Shown piece after piece: positions 11,887 through 24,318 of a stretch of 64,000 bases of DNA (the stretch's first letter is position 1; each line of letters starts with the position of its first letter). Below the pieces are notes generated by a model. The model was given only the letters and a program-made list of their open reading frames with translations, searched no databases and was not told the origin of the DNA. This DNA comes from Climacium dendroides (lineage: Eukaryota > Streptophyta > Bryopsida > Hypnales > Climaciaceae): positions 8,912,001-8,976,000 of the forward strand of contig OX467088.1 in assembly GCA_950106755.1 (NCBI GenBank), in the 5' to 3' direction. The translations under genes were made by a program, and so were the position numbers.

Positions 11887-13199
11887 CTACTCATGTTCAC
11901 AAACCTTCAATCCACTACTTAAAAAAATAATCACCCATCACTTGCCTCCCAAATCATCACACATTCCACCTCCTGTAATGCTCAATTGAAATGCAAGCAT
12001 TCATATTGAGAGAAAAAAGCTTCTTCATGCATGTATGGTGTTCAATTTTTAAACAAGTGCATTCTTTGAGATGTGACAAGTACACACATGGGAAATTTCA
12101 CAAATTCTGGAATTTTTAGATTCCATAAATATGAATTCTAGAATTTAGGGATTAGATGGTTATCAATTTTTGTTGGTCACTACTAACCAACTACAGCATA
12201 ACCGTCTTGCAAATCTATACTTTTCTACCCTGTATACTATATAACAGTACTTGTATGTTGGCTACCCACTGATACTTCTGTTGATGTCTTCAGGTTTCAA
12301 TCAAGGCATCTGGCAATGTCTTCAAAATGTTTTTTTGGTCCATAAGTCCTGAATAACTCCATAATTTGTTAAATCGTTGATACACATTTAGATTTGGATA
12401 TCCTTGATTTTGTTGAGAAGCATTTATATTTAGGAATTGCGTCATTTGGATCATTTCAATCCAGAAGCATGAGTGTCCAAGATACTTCAACATTTTTAGT
12501 GTGTCCTTAAAATGTTTCTTACAACTATAAACATTGGTAGATTGCAGATATCTTTTTGTATAAATTTTTTGACCTTAAAATTTGGCACAAATGTTATCAA
12601 CATGAAGAACATCTTGTGTTAAAAACTTCATGTTAAATAGACAATTTTTCAACCCTTGGGAGGGTGTCAAAGTTAGTAGTGAAATGATTTTCCCCATTGT
12701 TTCCCACAACATCACATGTTGGTAGATTGTGAATATCTTTTTTGTAATGATCTTTTGACCTGAAAATTGAAAAAAGAGATTTTAATAGTATAGAAAACTT
12801 TCTATTTTAAAATTTTCATGGCAAAATTCTTTGTTTTCAATCCTTGGAAGGCTGTCAAAGCTGGCAGCTGTGAAAATGTTTTCATAGCTACACATGTTGG
12901 TAGATTTTAAATATCTTTCTTTTGGTGAATCTTTTGGCCTTGAAATTTGGTATATGTATTGTAATCATAAATTAAATGTTGTGGCAAAAATTTCATGGTA
13001 AAATACCAATTTTTTAATTTTCGGGAGTCTGTCAAAGTTGGTAACACCGAAATTTCTTTCGCTATGAATTCAAAAACACTATTTGAATTGGTACCCCACT
13101 ATATTGTACATTGTTTTTTTAGCATTTTCTTTAAACTACTACAAGAATTATGTAGTTGAGATTTTATAAAGCTAGGAAGTCACATCTACAATATATTAC

Positions 13200-13990
13200 A
13201 AATTGAGTAAAATGGTGATTAACCAAGGCCTTTTTTTTGCCAAAAAACACTCAAAACTACCATTTTTATTACAAAGAGTAAATAGATTTGAAAATTGGTT
13301 CTTTTGCACATTTAACCTTAGAATCTTATACCTAACTAGTATGAAAATGTGTGGAATAAATTTTAAAATGTTTGACCACAGAGGTTGCAAGATATTTGTA
13401 TTTAAAGTGCAAAAAACAAGTTTTTTTTACACATTGTGATACTAGATTATTGACTTTGAACCTTTGTAACCTAAATTTTTGCACTATAGTAGGTACTAGG
13501 TACTAGATAGAAGGAAAATCTGAATTATTAATATCTTGCAAATGGAATTAAAATGCACTAATATCAATGGTGAGATTGTTCTAGCAAGCAAACTTAACCA
13601 TTTGGAACTTCATCATTTGAAAAATTGTAGAAATTGCATTTGGAATTGAATCCTAGAAGTTATTTTTTCTAAAAGATGCTTGGATTGCCCAATAACAAGA
13701 TTGTCTATAACTTTCTCATAACAAATCTATATGAAATGAATCAAAGCTTTCCATGTATATTAAACTTGCCAATCAACACACAAAGAAAAATTTCAAATCC
13801 TTCTCGATGCAAATATAGAGACTTGCATGTTTTGAGATTTGGTGTGATTATTAAATGTTATGTTAAGATTCACTTTAAACATACAATGCAAAAAAAATTC
13901 TTCCTACAAATTTTATTGCAATTGAAAGGGGATGCACCTAAAACCTAGTCAAAAATCTCTTATAACCCTTCACTACATAGTGTGTAGTAT
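13200..13990 (+). mobile_element. Repeat module copy, plus orientation
   Basis: Begins gtgattaaccaaggcc and follows the module order (aaaaacactcaaaactacc, then aatgtgtggaataaa, then ttgcaagatatttg, then a segment about gattgcccaataacaag). Paralogue of 36412-37200. Its 3' end is truncated: at about 14035 A lacks the ~1.26 kb that B has at 37228-38487. Confidence 0.55.
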
Positions 13991-16324
13991 TTGGTCGGTG
14001 ATAAAAGATTTTACTCCCATTACAATTGAAAACTATTCAAGCCCTTGAAGAATTTTTATCATAGATAGAGATACTTCTTTCAATCTAGAAATGTACCTTT
14101 TTCTCTTTGTCAAGTTCTCCCTTCTCTCCTAGTCATTTGCTTGGTCAATCAATTCTTTTGACATCAACCATACTAATCTCTCTAATATTATAAAAGTCCC
14201 ATTTAAGTTTACACATAATTTTTTTCTAAAATAATGGTCTTCCAATGGGTTCAAGGATGGTATGTATAATTCTAATACCATAAAACTTAGGAAGTGATTT
14301 TACACTAGTGCCATACTATAGGATATCCACATAAAATCCTCCTAATGGAAGAGGTGAAAAACATTTCATAAAATAGAAAATCTTCATAATCCTAGATCAT
14401 ATATGCGTCCTCCTTTTAGACTAAAGCAAGAAATTCTTTACTTTTTGGTCTCTTTGCTACTACTTCTTCCAACCATGAAGAACAAACCTTTTCTAAACCC
14501 CTTAGTTTGATGGCTTGGGAGGCGTTATATAGTTTGAATGTGAAAGCTCCAAGCAATGAGAAAGTGGGAAGGCAAGTGTAGATGTGATATTCTAAAATGT
14601 CATTGGAGAGAAGATCACATTTACGATTGAGGTACAAATGTATCCTACTAGCTAGTATAAAATTGTTGTGACTACAAATTATTATTTTGGCATAAACATG
14701 TACAATACAATAATGTTATTGTGCCCTAGTTTAATACTAGTGTCACCTTGGTAAATTAGTCTCACAAGCACTAGCTCTAAGAAAATCACTACTGTAGGTA
14801 TAGGATAGCTTTGCCTCTGCCTAGACAAATAATTAATTAATTTGAAGCTTTAAGATTTGTCACCTAATAATGGAATTTTTTGAAATTTAAATTTTTGGAT
14901 GAATAAATAATGATACTTTCACCTTTCATCCAACATTTTACTTAGATTGTCCACCCTAATACAACTACTCACTTCATCCATAAGTCTCTTGCATAGCTTT
15001 AAAAGTCACTTAATGTATGTAGAAAAATGAGAAGACAATCTATATATACAAGTGGGATTGTAAGAGGTAAAACAATCTATATGGGATAGGTGTGTAAACT
15101 AGGATTAGTCAAAAGTAGAAATTATATTCAAAATAGAATTGCAAGCTTCATTTAGTCATAGTAGAATAACTTTTATAAATAATTTTGAACTACATTAATG
15201 TAGAAAATCAAGATAAATTTCATTTCCATATTTTTTTTTTACATTTCAAGCCTTCAATCAAAAGGTATGGATGAAGTTCATGGATGGTTGGAGAAGCATT
15301 TTCTTTGGCATTTTCAAACATCTTCTCTGAATTTTGTTCATAACTTTCTTTTGAAAATTTCAAATCTCACACGAGTTTTTGAAGTTGAAAGTTAGCTAGA
15401 TTTTCCAACTTTTTATGATTAAATTTTTTCTGAAAAAAAATATCCTATTATTGGTATGCCAAAATGAGGTCTAAAATTCTACTTTGAACACAATTCTTAT
15501 GTTTTAATAACAAGAGGTCAAGCTCTCATCTTCAAGTTATTCCACACCCTTTGGAGATTCATGAAGGACAATGGAATTTATTATAAAAATGACTTCTCCA
15601 CTTTTCATCCTCACAAAATGTCAATGAAGTAATTCCTTCACTTGGTCATCAAATTTTTTTTTAATGGTAGATGGTCAAAAATAATGATGGATTGGGATTT
15701 GCACATGAATCTCTGCTTCTCACTTGAAGTCTTGATTTGTCTCATTTTTTACTCATGTGTTGTAATTTCTAAACATTTCTTTATTCTTTCTATTTTTTTC
15801 ATCTTTTTTAACAAATGTTTGGCATAATTTCCAAATTAATTTTCCATCAGTTTTTGAATGATTTTTATAGCAAAGGTACCCTACATCAATGTTATGTTTA
15901 ATTTTCTTGTACTACTTTGCCAACATAACACTGTCTCCTTGCAGGGTGTTTATTTTTGGCAATTTATTGTTTCAGTTACTTAGACTATTTAAGTTTGCTT
16001 GGATCAATCCATCCATAGATGTGCCAATGCAATGAGGGCACAAAAATCCAACAAAATTTCTTGGTGGTGAATTTTTCTCAAAGTCTAACTTGCTTTTAGC
16101 ATTGACCCCTCTAACACTAAGAAAAAAGTTTGAAAAAGTGGATGAAATTACAATACCTTCTCAAGAAAATACAACACTTGCCAATTTTTAGATGAAAGCT
16201 ACCTACATTAGATAATTTTGTGGATGAATGTCCATAAATGGATGATTCTATCCATTTGTTTCCTTCCTCGCATGCATTTCAAGCTGCAAGTTGCTCTAAG
16301 GTAGGAGGTTCTAAAAGCTCACAA
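13991..16324. other. AT-rich non-coding, unit A
   Basis: Collinear with 38488-40779 in unit B with scattered substitutions and small indels. I see no gene, RNA or element ends in it. Confidence 0.5.
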
Positions 16325-16437
16325 GCTCTAAAATCACCCACCTCCTCAAATGTACACTATTTGTATATATTGTTTTTTTTGTAGCCTTCAACAATGTACA
16401 AGCAATGTACATTTGGGGAGGTGGACAATTTTAGAGC
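16325..16437. repeat. Foldback with 41-bp arms
   Basis: Arms 16325-16365 and 16397-16437 are inverted copies matching at 34 of 41 positions, loop 31 bp. All seven mismatches are transitions. The unit B counterpart at 40780-40892 matches at 37 of 41. It may be a small foldback element or the core of a longer interrupted inverted repeat, because taggaggttc and cctcctacct occur further out. Confidence 0.7.
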
Positions 16438-17439
16438 CCTATGCCATTTCAACTTCAAAATTTCATAACTAATTCTGCAAAGCTCCAAAAAATATGAAGC
16501 GACTTGGGTTAGATGCCAATTCCACTTGTCTTTCAAGGAAAATTTTCCAAAAAATATTCCAAGATGATTCACCTCCACAAAATTCAATTTCAGCTCTTAA
16601 ATGGGCAATTTATGGACCTCCTACCTTACCTTTACCAACAACAAACAAACAAAAAAATTGGCTGCGCAAGTGTTCTAAAATAGACATGTTGCTCCTTGCA
16701 TTGATCACCGAATGGGTTATCGATCGATCTGCCTCAGTTTCACGTACTTTGCAGCCCGGTGGTTTCAAGCAATGCATTGGTGCTTGGCTCTAGCTACGTA
16801 CAGTTACTCGATCAGCCCACAGCATTGTACGTATTGTTGATCGATCAGCAATGGATAAATTCCACTCTTGTTCGATCAACAATGGCCTAAAGATTGTAGA
16901 GATATATAAAAAGAGATCACAGTTTCACAGAAATGATCTCTTCTTTCAACACCAACAATCGTACCATCACAAGCATGCAAGTTCTCTAAATAAAGTCGAG
17001 CTAGCTACGAAAGAATCAAAACTGAAGTAATTAAAGTCCGGAATATTCCTTTCAAGCTGGACCGCTTCACCTCTTTTGCTATTAATTTTGCGACAAAATC
17101 ACGTGCCACAAAAGAGACACATAATGCTAGTACACGTGAAGAATGTCACCTGCGAATGCAGACAGTGGGTCTCTAATTAATTAATTAACAGATACTTTCA
17201 AGCTTGACAGTCGATCGACTAGCACTTGTGGGCAACAGTAGCCTCAACAAATCGATCGTAGCCTATTGCAAATTCTAGGTCTTTCACAAATCCAATCCCT
17301 CAAAACATACACAACAACGTAACAGGGTCATGTTCACACCTCTTAATCACAACACGGCGTTGAGGCGGATTCCAAACTAAACTGTGTGCGAAAAAGCCAG
17401 ATCGAGTTATATATTCCACGGCGTATCAAGTCAATGAAA

Positions 17440-17640
17440 CCGTCATAGACTGAAAAGCAATATGAGCCTACATGCCAACGCCTTCTTCTTTTTCAATTGT
17501 ACCTCGGTGAATGGTTCGCCATCAATTGTGACTAGAAATACAGTGTGAGTTTGTTCTTCGTCCATGATCCCCGAATGCCCTTCCGCTCTGAGCATTGCTC
17601 TCATCTAGCTTGAGAGACTAAACGTAATAATTTGATAAGC
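17440..17640 (-). pseudogene. Ty1/copia gag N-terminal fragment, unit A copy
   Basis: Same gag fragment as at 41843-42134. Unit A has lost about 33 bp around the start codon. The same 4-bp CTAG insertion that breaks the B copy is present at about 17605. No pol sequence follows. Confidence 0.6.
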
Positions 17641-17817
17641 CTTTTAGCTTGTCTGCTTCTCTAAATGATATGCTGGATCCTTCTAGGAGCAGTGCTTTAC
17701 TAGCTTAGGTTATCTCTCTCTCTGAAACGTACTACTCTGATTCTCAAATACATGAAAGATCGTTTTCTACATGCAGATCTAAACTTTGGTGCGTCGCTAG
17801 TTCTATTTGCTAGTCCC

Positions 17818-18166
17818 GCTCTGATAGTATGTTGAATAAATTGACTGTCTGTAAGACTGCTTTGTAAGACAAGCGTATGAATTGAAAGAGGACAAACGAA
17901 TAAATACATATGATGAGATCAATCGATGATACTACAATAACTATACTATGTGATCTGTCTAGACAATGAAAACTCGTGAGTGAAGTCTTATCGACGTTGA
18001 GAGCGTTATCCAACACCCAAGATTGACAAATTGCCACGCCTATGCGTAACACCCTGCCGAAATCTCTTGACGCGTAGGGGTTCAAAACTGCAGTATCAAT
18101 CTTCAAGTGTTCATATATTGTTACAATTCGTTCACATAAACCTTCTCGTCTCCAGTATCTCTTACA
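17818..18166 (-). mobile_element. Copia LTR with adjoining primer-binding site, unit A
   Basis: The minus-strand LTR ends ...TTCAACA at 17830 and is followed by TACTATCAGAGC (17829-17818), two mismatches from the plant initiator-Met primer site TGGTATCAGAGC. The outer LTR end is tentatively TGTAAGAG at 18166, giving 337 bp. No partner LTR is visible in the window. Confidence 0.6.
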
Positions 18167-18740
18167 AGCTCATATGATCGAGAGTGGCGTGGGGAATATC
18201 TTCCACCAAAATTAATTGCCTGGCGTGCACATTTTGTAGGATCGCCTTGATTGACATCACCAGGTGTCAGTCACCATGTCTGATCGAAGCCATGATCAAC
18301 TCTTTAATTGTGGCAATTTCAATTGTGGCATCTTCAATCAAAGGGGACAAAATCACGAAGGTAACTGAAGTAAGAACCAGTCCTCCTTAACTGAATTGCA
18401 GTCGTTGCGAAGTTTAATTTCCACGCGTTCGAGTGTAAGTTAAGCTTGAGTTCTCCCAAGATGCACCCACGCCTAGCTCCACCTAGTTCACTTGTACCAG
18501 GACGCCATGGCCTAAATCAATGTAAGCTCGCCGGATTGCCAAATTTCTATTTCAAACCATGGATCAAACCCCACAATTCAATGAATTGACATCGGAGAAT
18601 TGATGCAATCATGCACCTAGTTAGCAGCTTGCCCATAGACTGCAGCTACAAGAGCATCAGGTTAATTTCTCGTTAGATATGAGTGCATGAGTGCACTGAG
18701 TTGCACAGCAGGAAAGCTAGTACAGAATGAGACTTGGTTT

Positions 18741-20226
18741 TAGGGTACACCACGTAACTATTTGAACTTTACAAATTCACAACATATTCATAAATATTTA
18801 GAAAATTAGAAAACTATCAAGGGGGGACTTTTTTTTCTTTACATTCATAATTTTCAATTGTCGTTCTATTAAAAATAATGTCTACAAATCTCTACAAACT
18901 TCACCTTTAGACCATGCTTGAAATCTATACAATCCTAGACTTTAGAGGTTTGTGCACCTAGAATTGTACCAATTTAATGGAATTGTGCATTTTCACCCTC
19001 CCCCTTTCCTACCATGCTAATGAAATACTACCATTTTAACAAAACAACAAAAAATTTATTTTCCCTATGAAATTTCACACAACATGTGCCTAAGGAGTAG
19101 CTTGAAGGCCCAACAATTTTCATAACTTTTGACTACATGGTTAAAAAGTTATTCAATGACATGTAATTTCTAATGCTTAGCGGGCAACTCAAAAAAATCA
19201 TTTATAAAAAAAATGACTTATTTTCCTCAATTTGTAAAAATGTGAAAAGCTTCCAATTTAATTAACAAGATGAAAGTTACAAGGAGTTTTAGTTTGCAAG
19301 TAGTTATGGATTCTCTACACTAAAATAAACGTTGAAATCCTTTATTTAACTCAATTTTCAATATTTTTTGAAAAAACTAAAGGAGAGGATGTAGATTGTT
19401 TATCACAACATTACAACCATTGGGATTGGCATTTTCAATTCTATAACTAAATTCTTAACAATATAGCATTTTGAATCATTCTTTACTTCTTTCTACTTAC
19501 TATTTTTTTTCTATATGTTTTACAATTCCAAATGATCTAAAAATTTTCAAGTATGTAGCCAACTTGACTTGAAAAATGAATCGAAAGAAGCACCATCAAC
19601 ATGGACATCAATGTGACCTTGTAAAGTGCAACTACCTAGTTTTTTGCAGGGCCAAAAAAAGGATTTTTGGCACTTCAAATACTAATATCTTGTAATCTAC
19701 AAAGTGAAAACTTCTGAAAAATTTTCCACATCTTCTCAAACCAATTTACTATTAGGCCCTAAGGTTACATGTTTCAAATTTGATACTTGTACTAGAAATG
19801 GTCGTTTAAAAGTGTTTTTGGTAAAAACATAGTCAAATATATTTAGGGATTAATGCCAATGAGATGTGCTCATTTTTATATCCTGCCATTGCAATTTGGC
19901 ATCATAAGCACTAGTGCAATTAACTTTTTATTTTCTTGGACCACTATTTATAGGAAATGGATGAGCACTAATTTGCTTGAATGTGTGAAGATCTTCACAT
20001 GTCCAATAACATTTGAATTCAAATTAGGAGTATAGAAGAAGGTGGGATATAAATCTACAAAGGGACCATCAAACAGTGACATACTTGAATCTTTGATGTG
20101 ATGAGTTTTAAATGTTGATGTTTTCAAAAACTATGTGCAAGAACTTCTAATGCAACTCCCAAGCTCGGAGTTTCTCATGTGGTGTCTACTGTTGATTTTT
20201 AGAGGTGCTTTATCGCTAAAATCTAA
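18741..20226. other. AT-rich non-coding, unit A
   Basis: Collinear with 43914-44850 in B until about 19660. From there to about 20685 the sequence is absent from B. Part of this (about 19660-19853) is a degraded minus-strand repeat module ending ttagggaTTAA. Confidence 0.5.
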
Positions 20227-20228
20227 TA

Positions 20229-20620
20229 CTCCCTCCGTAATTTGTGATTGACAAAATGTTTTGGATTAAGGCTAAAAATAACATTTTAAAAACCTATTTC
20301 ACGTTGTAAGTAGAGCTTGGTGCACTCCTAGCCTCCTAAAATCTTTGAGTTTCAATTGAAAAGTGTAGTTTTGGAATATTAAAAAGTGGAATTTGGAAGG
20401 CATTTTAAAAGAGCACCAAATAGCACTTAATTTTTGACTGTGATTTTGTGGGCAATTAATATTAGCCAAAGACCATGTATGAAACTTTGTTCTACCTCCC
20501 AAAGCTTTATCTCCTTCAATTAGTCAACACTCAAAGAGATGCAGAAAAAAAAGAATGAATGTTGTTGACTAAGTAATCTGTCAGTCATTTCATTTGTCTT
20601 TTGATGGATGGATGGAGGGG
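20229..20620. mobile_element. Stowaway-like MITE, candidate
   Basis: Starts TA then CTCCCTCCGT at 20229, the classic terminus of plant Stowaway elements of the Tc1/mariner superfamily. A degraded inverted counterpart, ggatggagggg then TA, is found at 20611-20622. The right end is only partly matching, and the whole is inside sequence missing from B, so no clean empty site is available. Confidence 0.4.
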
Positions 20621-20629
20621 TACTACCGC

Positions 20630-21557
20630 TTATTCCATAGTCCCAAGGCTTTTTTCCATCCAAAAACACTCAAAACTACCTTTTCCTAGAGCAAAGAGCA
20701 AAAAAAATTAATATTGTTTATTTTGCATATCTAACCATAAAATCTCATACTAGACTAGTATAAAAATGTGTAAAAGAAATTTCAAAAAACTTTGACTGTG
20801 TAGATTGCAAAATATGTGTGTTTAAAGTGAAGGAAATGAGTTATTTTGCACCTTGCACAACTACATTTTTTAGCTTTGAACCTCATACCTTATAATTTTT
20901 GGTCTATTAATTTTGAATTTCTAAAATTATATATTAAAAAATGAGTTGAAAGTCTACAAAGTTTAAAAAGAAAAAAGAAAAAGATAATTTAGTTTTCACT
21001 CATTAAAAATTTATTAAACTGAAGTAGGGTCAAAATTGAAGGAAAATCTAAATTATTAATAGCTCTAAGATGAAATTGAAATACATTAATCTTAGTGGTG
21101 AGACTTTTATAGCTAGAGATCTTAATCTAGCAAAACTTTTTTTTTTGATAAATTGTGAAAATTGAGGTTAGAAATGAATTGTACAAGTTATTTTTTCAAA
21201 AAGATGTTTTGATTGCTTGAAAAACAAGATTGTCCATAACTTTCACATAACAAATCCAAATGGAATAAATAAAATCTTTTCAAGTACAAAAAAATATAAC
21301 ATATACAAAAAAATTAATTTAATTTTTATACTTTAAATTTTTTTAAAGGTTTTTTTTTCCCATTGAAATAAAAAAAGACTTTTGTGCTATAACTTTTGCT
21401 CCCGGGCTCCAATTGAAATAAGGATTATATTTTTGGGAAGCTAATGTTATTTTTTTTATCTTAACAAAAAGATTTTAAAAATGACAACAAATATTTAGAC
21501 CACAGGAACCTACCCAAAATCCATTTTGTCTCTAACAAGACAATGGGATTTTAGGGA
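20630..21557 (+). mobile_element. Repeat module copy, plus orientation
   Basis: Starts ttattccatagtcccaagg (degraded 5' terminus) and ends caatgggattttaggga followed by TTGA. Shares the ordered phrases of the family, including cataaaatctcatacta and cttttgctcccgggctcc near its 3' end. Paralogue of 44850-45727, where the 3' flank is an exact TTAA. No coding capacity. Confidence 0.6.
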
Positions 21558-21793
21558 TTGAAGTTGTTTTGCTAGTTCTAGATAGCAATTGAAATCCAAA
21601 TTTGACCAATTTGCAATGTCACAAAGCACAATAGGAATATCACTTTGGAACTGAAAATTAAGGCCAACAAGAAGATCATTTTGGGACAAAGGAAGTATTG
21701 TTTGGGGGAATATCGAGCTATAGATTCTCCTATTTTTTAGTTATGGATAAAATAGTTTAATTGTTGTGTAATTTAGATACTATAATTTTCTAT

Positions 21794-21968
21794 ATGGGGA
21801 ATTTCATTAAAATGGCAATATTCCATGTGCCATTTTTACAGTGTGCCATTTCCATAGTTCAGACTGGGCGGTCTGAAATGTATTACTGTACTAGATTTCA
21901 AACTGCCCGGTCTGAACTATAAGATGTCAAAGTCACAGAATATTCGCCATTTTAATGAAATTTCCCAT
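21794..21968. mobile_element. 175-bp foldback MITE with CTAT duplication
   Basis: Ends ATGGGGAATTTCATTAAAA and its inverted copy ending ATTTCCCAT, about 30-bp inverted repeats. Inside are further inverted strings (ttcagac...gtctgaa). CTAT flanks it at 21790-21793 and 21969-21972. Unit B at about 45950 has a single ctat and no element. A 4-bp duplication does not fit the common plant MITE superfamilies (2, 3, 8 or 9 bp). Confidence 0.88.
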
Positions 21969-21972
21969 CTAT

Positions 21973-22356
21973 TATGAATGATATTACACCCTTTCGATGA
22001 ATACATGTATTTTCATCTATATTTTGCATATTTCATCCATATCAATGGATGTAAATAGCTTCCCTACTCTATTGTACATCACTTTGTGTGTTGTTTAAAA
22101 ATCATGAAAAAATTCCTAAAGTCTACCAGTAGAGAATCCAAATTATCCTTGTAGTGCTCATACACCTAACCAATCACTAAATCAATTGAAAGGTATTTAA
22201 GGCCTAAGGGACCAAGACTATGTTGTCACCAAAAGTACTCTAAAACTGCCATTTCTTGTACGAGTATCAAATTTTTTTTTTTAAAAATTGGGGCACATGT
22301 AGATGTAGGATCTTGTATAATTCTAACTTGAGAATATATGGAAAAAATTTCAGAAA
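21973..22356. other. AT-rich end of unit A with partial repeat module
   Basis: From about 22196 (ggcctaagggaccaag) it resembles the 5' half of the repeat module and leads into the start of unit B. The same arrangement is found at 46160-46327. Confidence 0.45.
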
Positions 22357-24318
22357 TTTTCACCATGTGGATTGAAAGATATCAGCATTAGAAGTATTCA
22401 GCAAAAAAATTGAAGATTTTTATTGAGCAAAAAATTGGACAACTGCACTTCACAATGTTGCATTGGTATAAAAAAATGTCCAAAATGGTGGTGCTTCTTT
22501 AGATTCATTCTTCAAGACAAGTTGGCTACATATTTGAAAATTTTCAGATTATTTGAAATTGTATAACATATAGGAACAAAATAGTAAGAAGAAAGATGTA
22601 GAGAATGATTCAAAATAGTGTTAACAATTTATTGATAGACTTGAAAAATGCCAATCCCAATGATTGTAATGTTGTAATAAACAATCTACGTCTAATCTTT
22701 TATTTTCTTGCAAAAGTATTGAAAATTGAGTGAAATAAAGGACATCAAAATTCATTTTAGAGTAGAAAATCCATAACTACTCACAAACTAGAATCCCTCA
22801 TAACTTTTGATTCATTGATTAAAATGGAATGTTTCAAAGATTTTCATGTGTATATAAATATAAAAATCAAATTTCAATTTTTTGTTCATGAAAAAAGTGA
22901 TTCTTTTAATCTACCTTAACTATCTGTTTACAAAACAAAGTAATATATTAGGCCATGACTTTTGATTCATATTTTCAAATGTCCCAAGTAACTTGTAGTG
23001 CACATAAAAGATATTCCTAATCCACATCTCTTCTATTAAAGTTTGAGCCAAAAACATGTAAATTTCCAATCATTTGTACTTGCTCCAAATTGCTATTTTG
23101 CCAAATTTAGTCTATTGGTCATCTTGGGGTCAACTTCATTGTAAAACTATGTGGACATGTATTATAGTATTTGAAAATAAGATCATATTATTGTATTTTC
23201 AAAAATAGTTGTATAAGCTATTTTGTACAATGTATGTACAATTACACTTAATATTTCAAAAATATTTATTTTGTAATGAATTTTGTTGCACCTATGCTAT
23301 AAACTTGATGGTTGAAGTTAGATTTTAAATTTCTCAGTTGAAACTAGAATTAAATTTCTTGATTACTCCAATGTGATGTTTATCCTTGCGAAAGACACCA
23401 CATTGTTTTATACAATTTTAATATAGCTACAAGAATATCCATAAATTTATTAAAAAAATGTTAGTGTAACTAAAATCGAAACCAAAATCAGATATCAATT
23501 GAAGGGCATTTATTTTTTTAAATTCATTCAAAAAAGTTACGTTTTGTTTTTAAAATTTAATTAATTTAGTGATGGGCTAAAATTTTGTTTTCAATTGCTT
23601 AGAGACAAACAAATGTATCATTGATGTTTAAATCTTCATTATTTTTCTCAAATAGTAATTTGTGATACTAGCTTCATATTCAATACTTTGTATTCATTTG
23701 CTTAATAAAAAAAAATTAGCATTGCAATCTTAATTGGGAACAAAGGAATAGAAAGACAACTTGATGTATCTAACAAATAAATAATTTCATAAATTTAATG
23801 AATGGTTATTCTTGGCAGAAATGTTGCCTAAGGTTAAATATCTACCATTAAATGGATTTTATTTATGCCACCTAGTGTTTAAGACATTGATAAATTGAAT
23901 GTGAAATAAAATTATGTCCATCACTTCTTATGTTGAGCATGCAATGGTGACCTTGTACAATTTGTATGGTTAAAGTTTTTTTCTTTTTTAAAAATTTTGG
24001 TAAATATATCAAATTTGGCAAAAAAAAATTTACCTCTCCTATATTTACATGGTCAAACTAAATTTTTCAAGCTTTTGACAAAATGTTGTCATTTTAATCA
24101 CTTGAAATATGACTCAAATATCTTTATTCCAACGGATGAAAACTTGTCACTAATAAACTATAATTTCCAACAATTTTTTCATTCACATGGGATCTCATCT
24201 ACCTCCAATAAAGAAACCAATTTATGACTATTTAAGGTTTCATTCACTATTGAGTAAAGGCAAGTTAGGCTTCATTGTGAGGTAAATTCCAATCATTTGA
24301 AAAGCGTGATTACAAAAA
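22357..24318. other. AT-rich non-coding, unit B
   Basis: Paralogue of unit A 5-4707 without the solo-LTR insertion and with two deletions. At about 24218 it jumps from A 2803 to A 4195, and at about 24240 from A 4216 to A 4633. The second deletion removes the minisatellite and TATA box in front of the ORF. No replacement TATA box is obvious. Confidence 0.6.

Larger units (their letters stand above)
10802..13101 (-). mobile_element. Tc1/mariner-like element, unit A copy, 3' part deleted
   Basis: Retains the transposase N-terminal and central coding parts (minus strand, 10802-11580), a 25-bp minisatellite (11700-11886) and the long right inverted repeat (about 12500-13101). The end reads ATTGGTACCCCACTA followed by TA at 13102-13103, matching the inverted start of the unit C copy at 62357. 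The left repeat and C-terminal coding part are missing. Confidence 0.75.
16660..18740. other. Moderately GC-rich island with a copia 5' remnant, unit A
   Basis: Composition changes abruptly here, with many gatcgatc and ctagctacg strings, and returns to AT-rich at about 18740. It contains the minus-strand copia LTR (17830-18166), primer site and gag start (17440-17640). A TATATAAA at 16903-16910 lies in a promoter-like setting, but the ATG at 16975 opens only four codons and in B the box reads TATATTAA. Two copies of a ttcgatca(a/g)caatgg-type motif flank 16835-16885. Confidence 0.5.
1..22356. repeat. Tandem unit A of a ~22-24 kb array
   Basis: The sequence near base 5 (a stretch reading caccatgtggattgaaag) recurs at 22361 and at 46332 and is followed in the same order by the same landmarks: the 137-codon ORF, Tc1-like element, repeat modules and copia-remnant island. 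The spacing gives a unit of about 22.36 kb here. Unit A is distinguished by the solo-LTR-like insertion at 437-1417, an 8-copy minisatellite, a scarred CACTA element and a foldback MITE at 21794. The window starts inside the array, so the true left boundary of the unit is arbitrary. Confidence 0.85.

Noticed and set aside
16903..16980. Plant gene promoter with TATATAAA and short leader
   Set aside because: The first ATG opens only four codons, the box is mutated in B, and no exon follows.
18184..18390. 68-codon plus-strand frame also present at 42654-42860
   Set aside because: About 12 of 68 residues differ between the two units, no sign of constraint, and it overlaps the copia remnant island.
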